From positions 1 to 15,954 of the forward strand of contig JASICF010000516.1 in the NCBI GenBank assembly GCA_030044775.1: a stretch of 15,954 bases of DNA. The letters run 5' to 3'. Origin of the DNA: Candidatus Sulfotelmatobacter sp. Lineage in GTDB: Bacteria > Acidobacteriota > Terriglobia > Terriglobales > Acidobacteriaceae. A program made the position numbers and the translations under genes. Positions 1 through 8,094 of the stretch are shown in pieces. How positions within the stretch are numbered: position 1 is the stretch's first letter; every line of letters begins with the position of its first letter. The notes under the pieces were generated by a model. That model was given only the letters and a program-made list of their open reading frames with translations, searched no databases and had not been told where the DNA came from.

Positions 1-368
1 CCGAAGTTCGCGGCAACGATTCTGGCGTTTGCGGATTTGGCCGACTCTCGGCCAAGATATTGACTAACCTCAGCAGCCGCAGAACGCGCCGCTTTCATCA
101 CCGCCGCGTTGGGCGGAGGTACGGGTTTCCAGCGATTCTCTTTGGAGCTCCAGTACATGAGGTTGCGGCGCGGCACACTCTCTTCCGCCCGTCGAACCGG
201 CTTTTGCGGCTCAAAATCATTGACATAGATCGTCCGGCCATGGTCATCGGTGGCCTTAATCTGGGAGGAACCGTCGCCATCTTCGGCTAGGCATGCCTTA
301 GACGAGAGAGAAAACGAGGTCGCGGCAAGGGTACAGACCATCAGGATGATTTGCAGGCGCTTTCGCAT
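1..368 (-). CDS. Exported protein, N-terminal part; possibly a lytic transglycosylase (partial)
   Basis: This open frame starts with ATG at 366-368 and stays open for 122 codons to the left window edge, so only the N-terminus is present. It begins MRKRLQIILMVCTLAATSF, a basic then hydrophobic signal peptide, with likely signal peptidase I cleavage near residue 27 (CLA/EDG). The mature part reads KATDDHGRTIYVND, then a Pro/Arg-rich stretch and a helix-like Ala-rich stretch (MKAARSAAAEVSQYLGRE). From memory, this layout resembles the N-terminal leader of acidobacterial proteins with a C-terminal soluble lytic transglycosylase (SLT) domain, but the catalytic domain would lie outside the window. 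A GGAAGG sequence lies 12 bases before the ATG and a strong promoter lies at 460-488. The gene lies downstream of holB on the same strand but appears to have its own promoter. Exported protein: fairly sure; transglycosylase: inference only. Confidence 0.6.
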   Translation of the reverse strand, partial: MRKRLQIILMVCTLAATSFSLSSKACLAEDGDGSSQIKATDDHGRTIYVNDFEPQKPVRRAEESVPRRNLMYWSSKENRWKPVPPPNAAVMKAARSAAAEVSQYLGRESAKSANARIVAANF

Positions 369-459
369 CACCGGGCTTTGCCTTCCAGGGCGAGACAAAC
401 CTCACCCCACCTTCTTGCTACCCGGAACCTGACGGAGAATCACTAACCAGAGTGCTTCA

Positions 460-488
460 ATTATACGGGCTGGAAAACGGCGGGGCAA
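460..488 (-). promoter_or_regulatory. Sigma-70-type promoter for the partial exported-protein gene
   Basis: Read on the minus strand, TTGCCC (483-488) is followed by a 17-base spacer and a perfect TATAAT (460-465). The ATG of the exported-protein gene lies about 90 bases downstream, giving a leader of roughly 85 nucleotides. It sits within the 206-base gap after holB, which otherwise holds only an AT-rich stretch around 520-560. Confidence 0.7.
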
Positions 489-574
489 TCTATCTGAAGG
501 ACGTAGAACCACTAGAGTAATCCATGTAATATATTGAATATAAACGACTTAATGAAAGGCTGATTACGGAACTC

Positions 575-1675
575 TTATCCTGCCTTGTCCAAGGAGAGCC
601 CAAGAGCGTCTAGTGATAAAGAGCGCAGCAGGTTACGGCGCATGCCCCGCTCCACCTCGGCGACTTGATCACTCAAGGCGGAGATCGCGAGGAAATCGGT
701 CGATTCGGCCATCTTGATCAACTGGCTCTGGATGTCCATATTGTGGACGAGGGTGGTCGCCCCTGACTGGACAAGCATCAAATCCCGAAGCAGCGAATGC
801 AGGGCGCGCAGAAGCTGCTCAGTTTTTTCCCGTCCCTCGGCGCCGGCGCGGTAGGTTTCCGTCATTTTAAAGAGCTGGCTGTGCTCCCCGCCAAACAGTG
901 CCGAATTCAGTAAAGTCAGGGCGTTGGCTCGATCCGAAATGTAACTCTCGAGGTCGAAGCTGCGCGCCCTGCCAAGCGCACCCTCGCACAATCGGGCCAC
1001 CAAAGCGCGCTGTACCGCTTTCCATTCCGGTCGATGCTTCACCAGATATTGGTCGACCTCTTCGACCGGCAGCGCCTCGAGGGTGAAGGCCATCGCTCGC
1101 GAGCGGATTGTCGGAAGCAATTCTCCTGAGTTTTCTGAGAGCAGGAAGATCGTGGCGAATTCGGGAGGCTCTTCCAACACCTTCAGCAGTGAATTTGCCG
1201 CTTCTTTCATGAAAGAGGAATCGGTGAAGATGTAAACCCGCTCGCGGACCTCGGCTGGGCGATAGTAGATCGTTTCAATTACCCGACGCACCTGATCGAC
1301 CTTGATCATCATCTGCGGCGGGTCGGGAGGGATGATGAGCACATCGGGGTGAGTCTGGATGAACAGGCGCGTTTCTTTTTTGTCGGTTTCGCGGAGGGCT
1401 TCGCGCGCTTCAACCGCTTCCGTCAGTCGTGCATCGAGATCGGCAGATTGTGCAATGCGGCGGCAGTTGGCGCACTGGCCGCAAAAATCGGGCAGGCCGT
1501 CCGTTATTGTTGGCGCGAGGCAGTTCAGCGTCTGCGCCAGCATGAGCGCCAGCGTGTACTTGCCGGCGCCACGCGCGCCGGCGAGGATCATCGCATGCGG
1601 AAAGCGGTTGTGCGCCAGCATATCGCGCAGGCGGTGGACGGTTTCGATGTTCCCGTGAAAATCAGAGAAGCTCAT
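575..1675 (-). CDS. holB: DNA polymerase III subunit delta' (clamp loader)
   Basis: This 366-residue AAA+ protein of the clamp-loader family would help load the beta sliding clamp during chromosome replication. A Walker A loop GARGAGKYT lies at residues 33-41. A four-cysteine zinc module follows (C52, C65, C68, C71; FCGQCANC). The HPD motif is at 109-111, RVYIFTDSS (146-154) occupies the Walker B position, NSLLKVLEEPP is at 161-171, and the arginine-finger SRC motif appears as RSRA (191-194) with the Arg kept and Cys replaced by Ala. About 28 mostly charged residues (78-105) separate the zinc module from HPD, longer than usual. ATG is at 1673-1675 with no clear Shine-Dalgarno. The length and lack of a long C-terminal tail favour delta' over gamma/tau (DnaX). 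The partner tmk lies upstream on the same strand beyond an inserted gene. Confidence 0.88.
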   Translation of the reverse strand: MSFSDFHGNIETVHRLRDMLAHNRFPHAMILAGARGAGKYTLALMLAQTLNCLAPTITDGLPDFCGQCANCRRIAQSADLDARLTEAVEAREALRETDKKETRLFIQTHPDVLIIPPDPPQMMIKVDQVRRVIETIYYRPAEVRERVYIFTDSSFMKEAANSLLKVLEEPPEFATIFLLSENSGELLPTIRSRAMAFTLEALPVEEVDQYLVKHRPEWKAVQRALVARLCEGALGRARSFDLESYISDRANALTLLNSALFGGEHSQLFKMTETYRAGAEGREKTEQLLRALHSLLRDLMLVQSGATTLVHNMDIQSQLIKMAESTDFLAISALSDQVAEVERGMRRNLLRSLSLDALGLSLDKAG

Positions 1676-1744
1676 CCGAAATCAGAATTTATCATGGAGA
1701 ACAATCACAGAGGATACTTCGTCGCCTGGGCCCCGGGCAGGATC

Positions 1745-1764
1745 GCTGAATACCCGAATTCAGC
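1745..1764. promoter_or_regulatory. Inverted repeat in the divergent holB / beta-propeller gap; possible operator
   Basis: A perfect 7-base inverted repeat GCTGAAT-N6-ATTCAGC lies roughly midway in the 205-base gap between the divergent starts of holB (1675) and the propeller gene (1881). Its 20-base span and short spacer would suit a dimeric regulator, but a chance repeat is possible. I found no convincing -35/-10 pair beside it on either strand. Confidence 0.3.
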
Positions 1765-1880
1765 TTACTACACGACAAGCGCTGGGCGTTCCGGTCAGCG
1801 GCTGTGCTTCAGGTGAATTCCGTAGCCGCCAACCAGCCATTCTCCGCTCTCATCTGATTCGCGTCCGTCTGGAGATGAAC

Positions 1881-3050
1881 ATGTACCGCGCCCTTTGTGT
1901 GCTGCTGTGTGTCTCTTCTTTCGCCCTCGCCCAAACTTCCAATCAAGCGCAAAGCAATGGTTCAGCGGCGTCCTCCGCAGTGCAAGTCGTCGATGTGATC
2001 AACGGCTCGACCCTGACTACGTACAACGTCGATCCCACAACATTTGAAGCAACCGAAGTCGGAGCCATCACAATCACCCAATCGGCCAATCCCGAACTGG
2101 TGACATCACCGAATGGGCGTTTTCTTTACTACCTCGCCTTTAACGACAGCAATAGCGGCAACTCAATATACGTTTACGATACCAATGCATCGGGACTTCC
2201 GCGCAATACCCCCGTGCAAACGGTGAACGCCCCGCAGTTGTATTGGGAGGCGATCGCGCATCCCAGCGGCAGGTTTTTGTATACGTTGGCAGTCGGCCAT
2301 GGGAGCGGTGGAACTACACCCTACGCGATTGTCGGCCACCAGATCGATGAGAACGATGGCAGGCTCAGCCAGCCCGTCAAAGAGGCGACTTACCAGCTTG
2401 ATTCAGGCACCAGTTTTTGCAATCCCTGGATTATGGGATTCAATGCCTCTGGCTCCATCATGTATGACGCGATTCTCTGCAGCTATCCGCACGGATCGGG
2501 TGGGGCGACGTACAACGAGCGCTCCGTTGATTTAAAAACCGGCGCTTTGGGACCAGACCAACAGATTTTCACCTGGAACGAATACGCAGGCAATGGCAAC
2601 AATAACGTTCAATTCGTAAAAAACCTCATGTTCGACTTCGGCATGACCGAGTTCCCGCCGACAACTTGGGTGGATATTTTCCAGGCACAACCAAGTGTCA
2701 CCACGCCCCTGGTGAACTGTACCGGTTCCATGTGGGCGGTTTGTGGAAACTCCAGCGGCATCGCGCACCCATCGGGCGAGTATGTTTTTCTTGGCGACGA
2801 TAATTCCGGGCCGATCACATACATTGGCAGGATCAATCGGAGTACCAGAGAGATCGCCCAGACCGACTCGATTCCGTATTGGGTCGGAGAATTCAGCCCG
2901 GATGGCACGGTCATTTATGCGGACAACACAACGGACGTCGTAATTTTTGGGTTCTGCATAGAGTCGGGCCAGGCCGTTCAGGGAGGCACGATCAGCGGCA
3001 TGGCTTCGTATCCGACCCCGGGCACGTACCTCGCGACCGAACGATATTAG
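1881..3050 (+). CDS. Secreted beta-propeller-like protein of unknown function
   Basis: This is a 389-residue protein with a signal peptide, MYRALCVLLCVSSFALAQ, cleaved near residue 18. It holds recurring blade-like motifs: SPNGRFLY (76-83), HPSGRFLY (127-134), NASGSIMY (188-195), HPSGEYVF (296-303) and SPDGTVIY (339-346). This spacing and the SPDG/HPSG pattern are typical of lactonase/YVTN-type beta-propellers. No catalytic residues can be assigned. Four cysteines (180, 200, 280, 288) could form two disulphides, fitting an exported protein. I prefer ATG at 1881 because GGAG (1871-1874) is six bases before it; the in-frame ATG at 1875 directly abuts GGAG. It is read against its neighbours tmk and holB, converges on tmk with a 51-base gap, and looks somewhat more AT-rich than they do. 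No operon partner is visible. Confidence 0.75.
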   Translation: MYRALCVLLCVSSFALAQTSNQAQSNGSAASSAVQVVDVINGSTLTTYNVDPTTFEATEVGAITITQSANPELVTSPNGRFLYYLAFNDSNSGNSIYVYDTNASGLPRNTPVQTVNAPQLYWEAIAHPSGRFLYTLAVGHGSGGTTPYAIVGHQIDENDGRLSQPVKEATYQLDSGTSFCNPWIMGFNASGSIMYDAILCSYPHGSGGATYNERSVDLKTGALGPDQQIFTWNEYAGNGNNNVQFVKNLMFDFGMTEFPPTTWVDIFQAQPSVTTPLVNCTGSMWAVCGNSSGIAHPSGEYVFLGDDNSGPITYIGRINRSTREIAQTDSIPYWVGEFSPDGTVIYADNTTDVVIFGFCIESGQAVQGGTISGMASYPTPGTYLATERY

Positions 3051-3101
3051 AACCCAAACGATGTAAGCGGGCGCTGGGCCTGCTCCGACACCTGGCGCCC
3101 A

Positions 3102-3794
3102 TTACGCCCGCAGATTTAGTTTTTGCCTTACGACTTCCATTAGACGCCGATGAGTTTCGTTGGGCGTTCCGCGAGCATCGATCACCGCGATGCGCTGCGG
3201 CTCGCGTGCCGCGATCTTTTCGTACCCTTCGCGAACGCGTGAGAAAAAAGCCGAGGTCTCCTGCTCGAAACGATTTTCGTCGGTGCGCTGCGCGCTTTTT
3301 GCTTTTGAGTCTGCACGGGCTGCCTGAGCCGCCCGGCGATTGCGCAGCCGCGCGCGAGCCACACTGCGGCCGGGATCAACATTCAGCAGGAGGGTCAAAT
3401 CCGGCTGCAAACCTCCACACAAAATCTGGTGGAGCTTCAAAACGTTTCCGCTGCCGAGATGGCGGCCGTAGCCTTGGTAGGCTTCGGTCGAGTCCGTGAA
3501 TCGATCGCACAGCACAATCTCGCCACGCTCGATCGCAGGCTGAATCACCTCGGAAATGTGCTGTGCGCGCGCGGCGAACATTAACGACATTTCGGCGATG
3601 GGAGAAAGTGATTTGGTTTTGGAATCGAGCAGAACCTGGCGAATTCTCTCGCCAATGGCAGTGCCGCCCGGCTCGCGAGTCTCGATTACCTTGTGTCCAG
3701 CCGCGCGCAAAGCCGCAGCCAGCTTGCGCAGTTGCGTGCTCTTGCCGGTTCCGTCCAGACCTTCGAAGGTGATGAATTTTCCGCGCCGCGACAC
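3102..3794 (-). CDS. tmk: Thymidylate kinase (dTMP kinase)
   Basis: This cytoplasmic enzyme phosphorylates dTMP to dTDP with ATP, feeding dTTP synthesis. The 230-residue protein shows the P-loop GLDGTGKST (12-20), REPGG (40-44), the DRF variant of the DR[YH] motif (97-99) followed by TDSTEAYQGYGR, and QPDLTLLLNVDP (130-141). The P-loop lacks the arginine of type I enzymes, so it is a type II enzyme using basic residues of the LID. That LID (about 148-178) is rich in Arg, Lys and Ala and appears around 18 residues longer than usual before DENRFEQE. The start is GTG at 3792-3794; no in-frame ATG lies close upstream and the Shine-Dalgarno is weak. It points toward holB, its common operon partner, but the secreted propeller gene lies between them. 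Confidence 0.93.
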   Translation of the reverse strand: MSRRGKFITFEGLDGTGKSTQLRKLAAALRAAGHKVIETREPGGTAIGERIRQVLLDSKTKSLSPIAEMSLMFAARAQHISEVIQPAIERGEIVLCDRFTDSTEAYQGYGRHLGSGNVLKLHQILCGGLQPDLTLLLNVDPGRSVARARLRNRRAAQAARADSKAKSAQRTDENRFEQETSAFFSRVREGYEKIAAREPQRIAVIDARGTPNETHRRLMEVVRQKLNLRA

Positions 3795-3845
3795 CGTGGA
3801 ATGATAGCAGCGGAGATGCTTCCCTGTACGCCCGCTCTTCCCGGC

Positions 3846-3854
3846 TGCTATAGT
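3846..3854 (+). promoter_or_regulatory. Candidate extended -10 promoter for the M61 peptidase gene
   Basis: TGCTATAGT gives an extended -10 (TGn) directly before TATAGT, 64 bases ahead of the ATG at 3919. No good -35 is visible, which is tolerable for extended -10 promoters. It lies in the 124-base gap between the divergent tmk and M61 genes. Confidence 0.35.
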
Positions 3855-3918
3855 CTAAAGTTCTTCGTGGGTTCGATTCATCTTCAAACCTAATGGCGAT
3901 TTCATAGGAGCCCCAATC

Positions 3919-5796
3919 ATGAAGCTCTCAAGAATTTTGGGAGTGTTTTGCCTTCCTTTGGTGGTTGTCGTTTCCGGCTGGTGTGCAGCTGGACCAACAG
4001 TAACTCTTTTCGTCGACGCCACCTCTGCTCCCCGCAAGATTTTTCGCGCCCAGTTAAAAATTCCAGCCAGCGGCTCAGAGTTGACTCTTTACTACCCAAA
4101 ATGGATTCCCGGCGAACACGCTCCGGACGGGCCGGTGATCGACCTTGCGGGATTGAAGTTCACATCCGGCGGGCATCCGCTGAAGTGGCGGCGCGATCTC
4201 CTCGATGGATTCACCATTCACGTCGAGATTCCCTCTGGAACGAGCGAAGTAAATGCCGATCTGAATTTTCTTTCTCCGGCAACTTTCGAGCCTGGCTTTT
4301 CGGCGGGTTCCTCGGCTACCGACAAAATGGCGGTGATCAGCTGGAATCAGGTTTTGCTCTACCCGAAGGGATGGAAGGCGGACGAAATCACATATGTTGC
4401 GAGTTTAAAACTGCCTGCCGGTTGGAAGTATGGAACAGCTCTCCCGATTGCCTCGTCGAACGATAATAACGGCGAAACCGAGATCTCTTTTCAGCCCGCG
4501 CCGCTGAACACACTCGTCGATTCCCCGGTGATCACGGGTGAATATCTAAGAGTCGTGAAGCTGGCCGATGATCCGCCGACTGAAATGGATATTGCCGCCG
4601 ACAGCGCGGCTGCGCTCGATGCACCCCAGGAAGTGTGGGATCACTATCGAAGCCTGGTTGAGCAAGCCAACAAGCTTTTTGGCGCACATCACTATCGCGA
4701 TTACCACTTCCTCTATAGCCTCAGCGATCACGTGGCTCACTTTGGATTGGAGCATCACGAATCGGATGATAGCCGTGTGGGCGAGCGTGGATTGGTCGAC
4801 CAGATGGAGCGCAAGCTGGACGCGAGCCTGCTGCCTCACGAATACGTGCACTCCTGGAACGGGAAGTATCGCCGGCCTGCGGACCTGTCTACTCCGGATT
4901 ATCAGCAACCCATGCAGGACGATCTGCTGTGGGTCTATGAAGGGCTGACGAACTATCTGGGCACCGTGCTCACCGCGCGCAGCGGATTGCTCACGCAGGA
5001 GGAAGCGAGAGAAGACCTGGCTTTGACCGCAGCGGGACTGGACCACACTCCGGGCCGCGCCTGGCGTAACCTGCAGGACACAGCCGATGCCGCGCCCGAG
5101 CTTTACTTCTCGCCGGAAGCATGGCACTCCTGGCGGCGGAGTGTCGATTTCTACGATGAAGGAACTTTGGACTGGCTGTGGGCGGATGTGATCATCCGCC
5201 AGCAGAGTAAAGGCAAGAAATCGCTGGACGATTTCTGCCAGTTGTTTCATGGCGCACCCAGCACCGGTCCGATGCTCAAGACCTATACATTTGACGATGT
5301 TGTGAACGCGTTGAACCAGGTCGTTCCTTTCGACTGGCGTGGATTCTGGGTTCAGCGTCTGACGAATCACGGCCCGGGCGCACCGCTCGGCGGAATCGAA
5401 GGCAGTGGATGGAAAGTGGTCTACGATGACACGCCGTCGGAAATGGTGCGCAATGAGGAGGGCGAACGCCGCATCGACGTGGCTGACTCGATCGGGCTGG
5501 AGCTGCGCGACGATGGCGTGATCGGCGATACGATTGAAGGCATGCCTGCTGCTCTTGCCGGCATCGGGCCGGGGATGAAGCTCATCGCGGTGAACGGCCG
5601 CCAGTACTCGCCCGAAGTGCTGCGCGATGCCCTCAAAGCTGGAAAGGCGAGCACCGCACCGCTCGAACTTCTGGTCGAGAACACCGATTACTACAAAACT
5701 TACACGCTCGATTACCACGGCGGCGAAAGATATCCGCACCTGGAGCGGGATGAGTCGAAGCCGGATTTATTGACGGAGATTTACACCGCAAAATAA
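3919..5796 (+). CDS. Secreted M61-family metallopeptidase with PDZ domain (glycyl-aminopeptidase type)
   Basis: This 625-residue zinc peptidase is related to M61 glycyl aminopeptidases, gluzincins that remove N-terminal residues from peptides. A signal peptide (about 1-23, ending WCAAG) indicates export. An N-terminal beta-rich domain (about 25-215) includes YYPKWIPGEHAPDGP, close to the family motif YYPxWxPGxH. The catalytic domain has GLEHHES (276-282), the zinc site HEYVH (307-311; catalytic E308) followed by SWN, and the third ligand E341 in WVYEGLTNY. A C-terminal PDZ domain (about 523-590) includes GMPAALAGIGPGMKLIAVNG. All expected metal ligands are present, so it should be active. AGGAG ends eight bases before the ATG. 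An M28 peptidase gene begins 65 bases after its stop, suggesting joint use in peptide breakdown outside the cytoplasm. Its exact substrate is unknown. Confidence 0.9.
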   Translation: MKLSRILGVFCLPLVVVVSGWCAAGPTVTLFVDATSAPRKIFRAQLKIPASGSELTLYYPKWIPGEHAPDGPVIDLAGLKFTSGGHPLKWRRDLLDGFTIHVEIPSGTSEVNADLNFLSPATFEPGFSAGSSATDKMAVISWNQVLLYPKGWKADEITYVASLKLPAGWKYGTALPIASSNDNNGETEISFQPAPLNTLVDSPVITGEYLRVVKLADDPPTEMDIAADSAAALDAPQEVWDHYRSLVEQANKLFGAHHYRDYHFLYSLSDHVAHFGLEHHESDDSRVGERGLVDQMERKLDASLLPHEYVHSWNGKYRRPADLSTPDYQQPMQDDLLWVYEGLTNYLGTVLTARSGLLTQEEAREDLALTAAGLDHTPGRAWRNLQDTADAAPELYFSPEAWHSWRRSVDFYDEGTLDWLWADVIIRQQSKGKKSLDDFCQLFHGAPSTGPMLKTYTFDDVVNALNQVVPFDWRGFWVQRLTNHGPGAPLGGIEGSGWKVVYDDTPSEMVRNEEGERRIDVADSIGLELRDDGVIGDTIEGMPAALAGIGPGMKLIAVNGRQYSPEVLRDALKAGKASTAPLELLVENTDYYKTYTLDYHGGERYPHLERDESKPDLLTEIYTAK

Positions 5797-5861
5797 TGCT
5801 GATGCCGCGAGCCAGGCATAAGCGATTTTCATTCGCTCGGCGCAGCGAGGAGACGCCGAGC

Positions 5862-8036
5862 ATGACCTTCCGCTCCCAGAAGTTCGCCATTCTGCCGATG
5901 TATCTCGGCGGGTTATTGATCTGCGTGCCGATGTCGAACGCTCGCGCTCAGAGTTCCATTCTGGGTTTTACAGCCAGCGACGCCGCGCACGAAGCGCAAA
6001 TTGAAGGCAAATTCAAATCCATTCCTTCGCCCGACGAAGAGCGCCGTCAGCACCGGATCTTTACGGCCGAGCCGCACGTGGCCGGTTCGCCGCGCAACAA
6101 CGAACTGGCTCGCTACATCGCCGATCAATGGCGCACCGAGGGCTTCGAGGTCGTCATTCGCCGCTACGATGTGTACGGCTCCAACCCAAAATTCACATCG
6201 CTCGAAATGGTTGCGCCGGTGCATTATCGCGCCGGCTTGCGAGAATTGCCTGTACGCGGCGACTCCGATTCGAAAGACAAAGCGATCAGCGCGGCCTGGA
6301 GCGGCATGTCGGCGTCAGGGGAAGTCACGGCGCCTCTTGTGTACGCGCACAGCGGCAATCCGGAAGACTACGATTACCTGCGCCAGCAAGGCATCAGCGT
6401 CAAGGGCAAAGTAGTGTTGGTGCGATATTCGAATCCTTACAGCTACCGTGGATTCAAGGCGCTCACGGCGCAACGCGAAGGCGCGGCCGCGATTCTGATC
6501 TACAGCGATCCTGCGGAAGATGGATACAAAAAAGGCAAAGTCGTGCCGGAAGGACCATGGGGGCCGGAGTATCACATTCAGCGCGGCGCGATTACTTATG
6601 ACTTTATGGTCCCAGGCGATCCCCTGACGCCAGGATGGGCCTCGGTGGAAGGCGCGAAGCGAATTCCGGCCAGCGAGGCGGTATCCATTCCGAAAATCAT
6701 GGCACTGCCGCTTTCCTGGCATGACGCCAAGCCGTTGCTCGCCGACATGGATGGCCCGGTCGCTCCCGCAGAATGGCAAGGAGGCTTACCAATCAAATAC
6801 CGCCTCGGCGGCAATCGCGTGCGCGTACACGTAAAGATCGAAATGGATAATTCCACTCAGCCGTATTACGTGGTGGAAGGCCGCATCACCGGCTCGGAGA
6901 GGCCGGACGAGTGGATTGTGCTCGGCAATCACCGCGATGCGTGGGTGTTCGGCGGCGTCGATCCGAGCAGCGGGACAGCTTCGATGATGGAGCTGACACG
7001 CGCGCTCGGGCAAATGGCGAAGGCAGGCACTCGCCCAAAGCGGACGATCATCGTGTGCAGTTGGGATGGCGAGGAAGTTGGCCTTACCGGTTCTACCGAA
7101 TGGGGCGAGCAGTTCGTCGACGACTTGCGGCAGAAAGCGGTTGCGTATATCAATGTCGATTCGTCGACATCCGGCCCAAAGTTTCATGGCCAGGCCGTGG
7201 CTTCGCTCGCGCCAATGCTGGTTGAGACGACGCGTTCTCTTAGCGATCCTTCCGGGAAGAGTTTGTATGATGCCTGGAAGGAATCGACGACGCTCGATCG
7301 GTTGCAGGCCAAAGATCTCACCGAAGTCAGGGATTCAAATCTAGCCGACACCCGCATCGGGAGCGGCTCGGATCATACCGTCTTTCTAAATTTTGTCGGC
7401 ATGCCGGTTCTCGGACTGCAGTTCGATGGCCCATACGGCGTTTATCACTCCGCCTACGACGACTACTTCTGGATGAACCATTTCGGCGACCCAGGCTACC
7501 GCTATCACACGCTGATGACGCAGTTGTGGGGCGTGCTTGCCCTGCGCCTGTCGAACGCCGACCTGCTGCCCTTCGACTTTGCCAGCTACGCCGCGAACGT
7601 TCGCGAATTCGTCAATGAAATGGAAAAAGGCAAAGACATGAGCCAGCTTGATCTCAAGCCCGTGGTCGATGCCATCGACGAGTTCGAAGCCGCGGGTAAG
7701 CGCTTGAATGAATCCGAGACCCGCTCACTGGCTTCGGGCGCGATCGATCCGAAACTTGCAGACAAGATCAACCACGGAGCCATGCAGGTCGAGCGCAACT
7801 GGCTCAATCCGGATGGCATTCCCGGCAGGCCCTGGTTCAAGCACATCCTCTACGGCGCGCGGTATACCTATGCTCACCTCGAACTGCCCGGCCTGACCGA
7901 GGCCGTCGAAAAGCAGGATTGGGTTACCGCCAGGCAACAAGCCGAGATTCTTCGGGGCGCGCTCGCCAACAATGTAAAGCTCGTGAACGATTTGGACTCT
8001 GTGCTGAATCAGGCGGCCGCCCAGTCGGGAAAGTAG
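5862..8036 (+). CDS. Secreted M28-family peptidase, glutamate carboxypeptidase II type
   Basis: This 724-residue protein resembles the M28B group (glutamate carboxypeptidase II, transferrin receptor fold), co-catalytic di-zinc exopeptidases. From the ATG at 5862, a signal peptide (1-29, ending SNARAQ) precedes a protease-associated insert domain (about 150-250). The catalytic domain has the full ligand set: H357 (GNHRDAW), D367 (GVDPSSG), E404 and E405 (WDGEEVGL), D433 (NVDSS) and H529 (YHSAYDD). The spacing matches the family, and a helical C-terminal dimerisation-like domain follows. GAGGAG lies nine bases before 5862. An in-frame ATG at 5796 overlapping the upstream stop would add a basic 22-residue extension before the signal peptide and lacks such a site, so I reject it. 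It follows the M61 gene by 65 bases and is probably cotranscribed with it. Unlike the animal receptor relatives it keeps all active-site residues. Confidence 0.9.
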   Translation: MTFRSQKFAILPMYLGGLLICVPMSNARAQSSILGFTASDAAHEAQIEGKFKSIPSPDEERRQHRIFTAEPHVAGSPRNNELARYIADQWRTEGFEVVIRRYDVYGSNPKFTSLEMVAPVHYRAGLRELPVRGDSDSKDKAISAAWSGMSASGEVTAPLVYAHSGNPEDYDYLRQQGISVKGKVVLVRYSNPYSYRGFKALTAQREGAAAILIYSDPAEDGYKKGKVVPEGPWGPEYHIQRGAITYDFMVPGDPLTPGWASVEGAKRIPASEAVSIPKIMALPLSWHDAKPLLADMDGPVAPAEWQGGLPIKYRLGGNRVRVHVKIEMDNSTQPYYVVEGRITGSERPDEWIVLGNHRDAWVFGGVDPSSGTASMMELTRALGQMAKAGTRPKRTIIVCSWDGEEVGLTGSTEWGEQFVDDLRQKAVAYINVDSSTSGPKFHGQAVASLAPMLVETTRSLSDPSGKSLYDAWKESTTLDRLQAKDLTEVRDSNLADTRIGSGSDHTVFLNFVGMPVLGLQFDGPYGVYHSAYDDYFWMNHFGDPGYRYHTLMTQLWGVLALRLSNADLLPFDFASYAANVREFVNEMEKGKDMSQLDLKPVVDAIDEFEAAGKRLNESETRSLASGAIDPKLADKINHGAMQVERNWLNPDGIPGRPWFKHILYGARYTYAHLELPGLTEAVEKQDWVTARQQAEILRGALANNVKLVNDLDSVLNQAAAQSGK

Positions 8037-8094
8037 ATCGGCGAATTCACGAATTCCGCTGCGATCGCCGCTTCGCCATCATTTATCATGAACT

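Noticed and set aside
1673..1694. Seven-codon minus-strand leader (MINSDFG) ending over the holB start
   Set aside because: No Shine-Dalgarno and no attenuator-like structure; frames this short arise by chance.
1349..1816. A 155-codon plus-strand frame overlapping the start of holB
   Set aside because: It covers well-conserved holB codons (Walker A and zinc module) and has no domain or ribosome site of its own.
3067..3111. GC inverted repeats (GCGGGCG/CGCCCGC and GGGCGC/GCGCCC) between the converging propeller gene and tmk
   Set aside because: The two pairings compete, loops are long, and no T-tract follows on either strand, so I do not call a terminator.
4546..5739. A 397-codon open frame antisense to the M61 peptidase gene
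   Set aside because: It lies wholly inside a gene with clear family motifs, its protein shows no recognisable domain, and such antisense frames are common in GC-rich coding DNA.
5796..5861. ATG overlapping the M61 stop as the start of the M28 gene
   Set aside because: It would put 22 basic residues ahead of the signal peptide, whereas ATG at 5862 has GAGGAG nine bases upstream and places the signal peptide first.
8042..8056. Two GAATTC copies close together after the M28 stop
   Set aside because: Two six-base matches are too short to be a meaningful repeat and form no stable structure with flanking bases.
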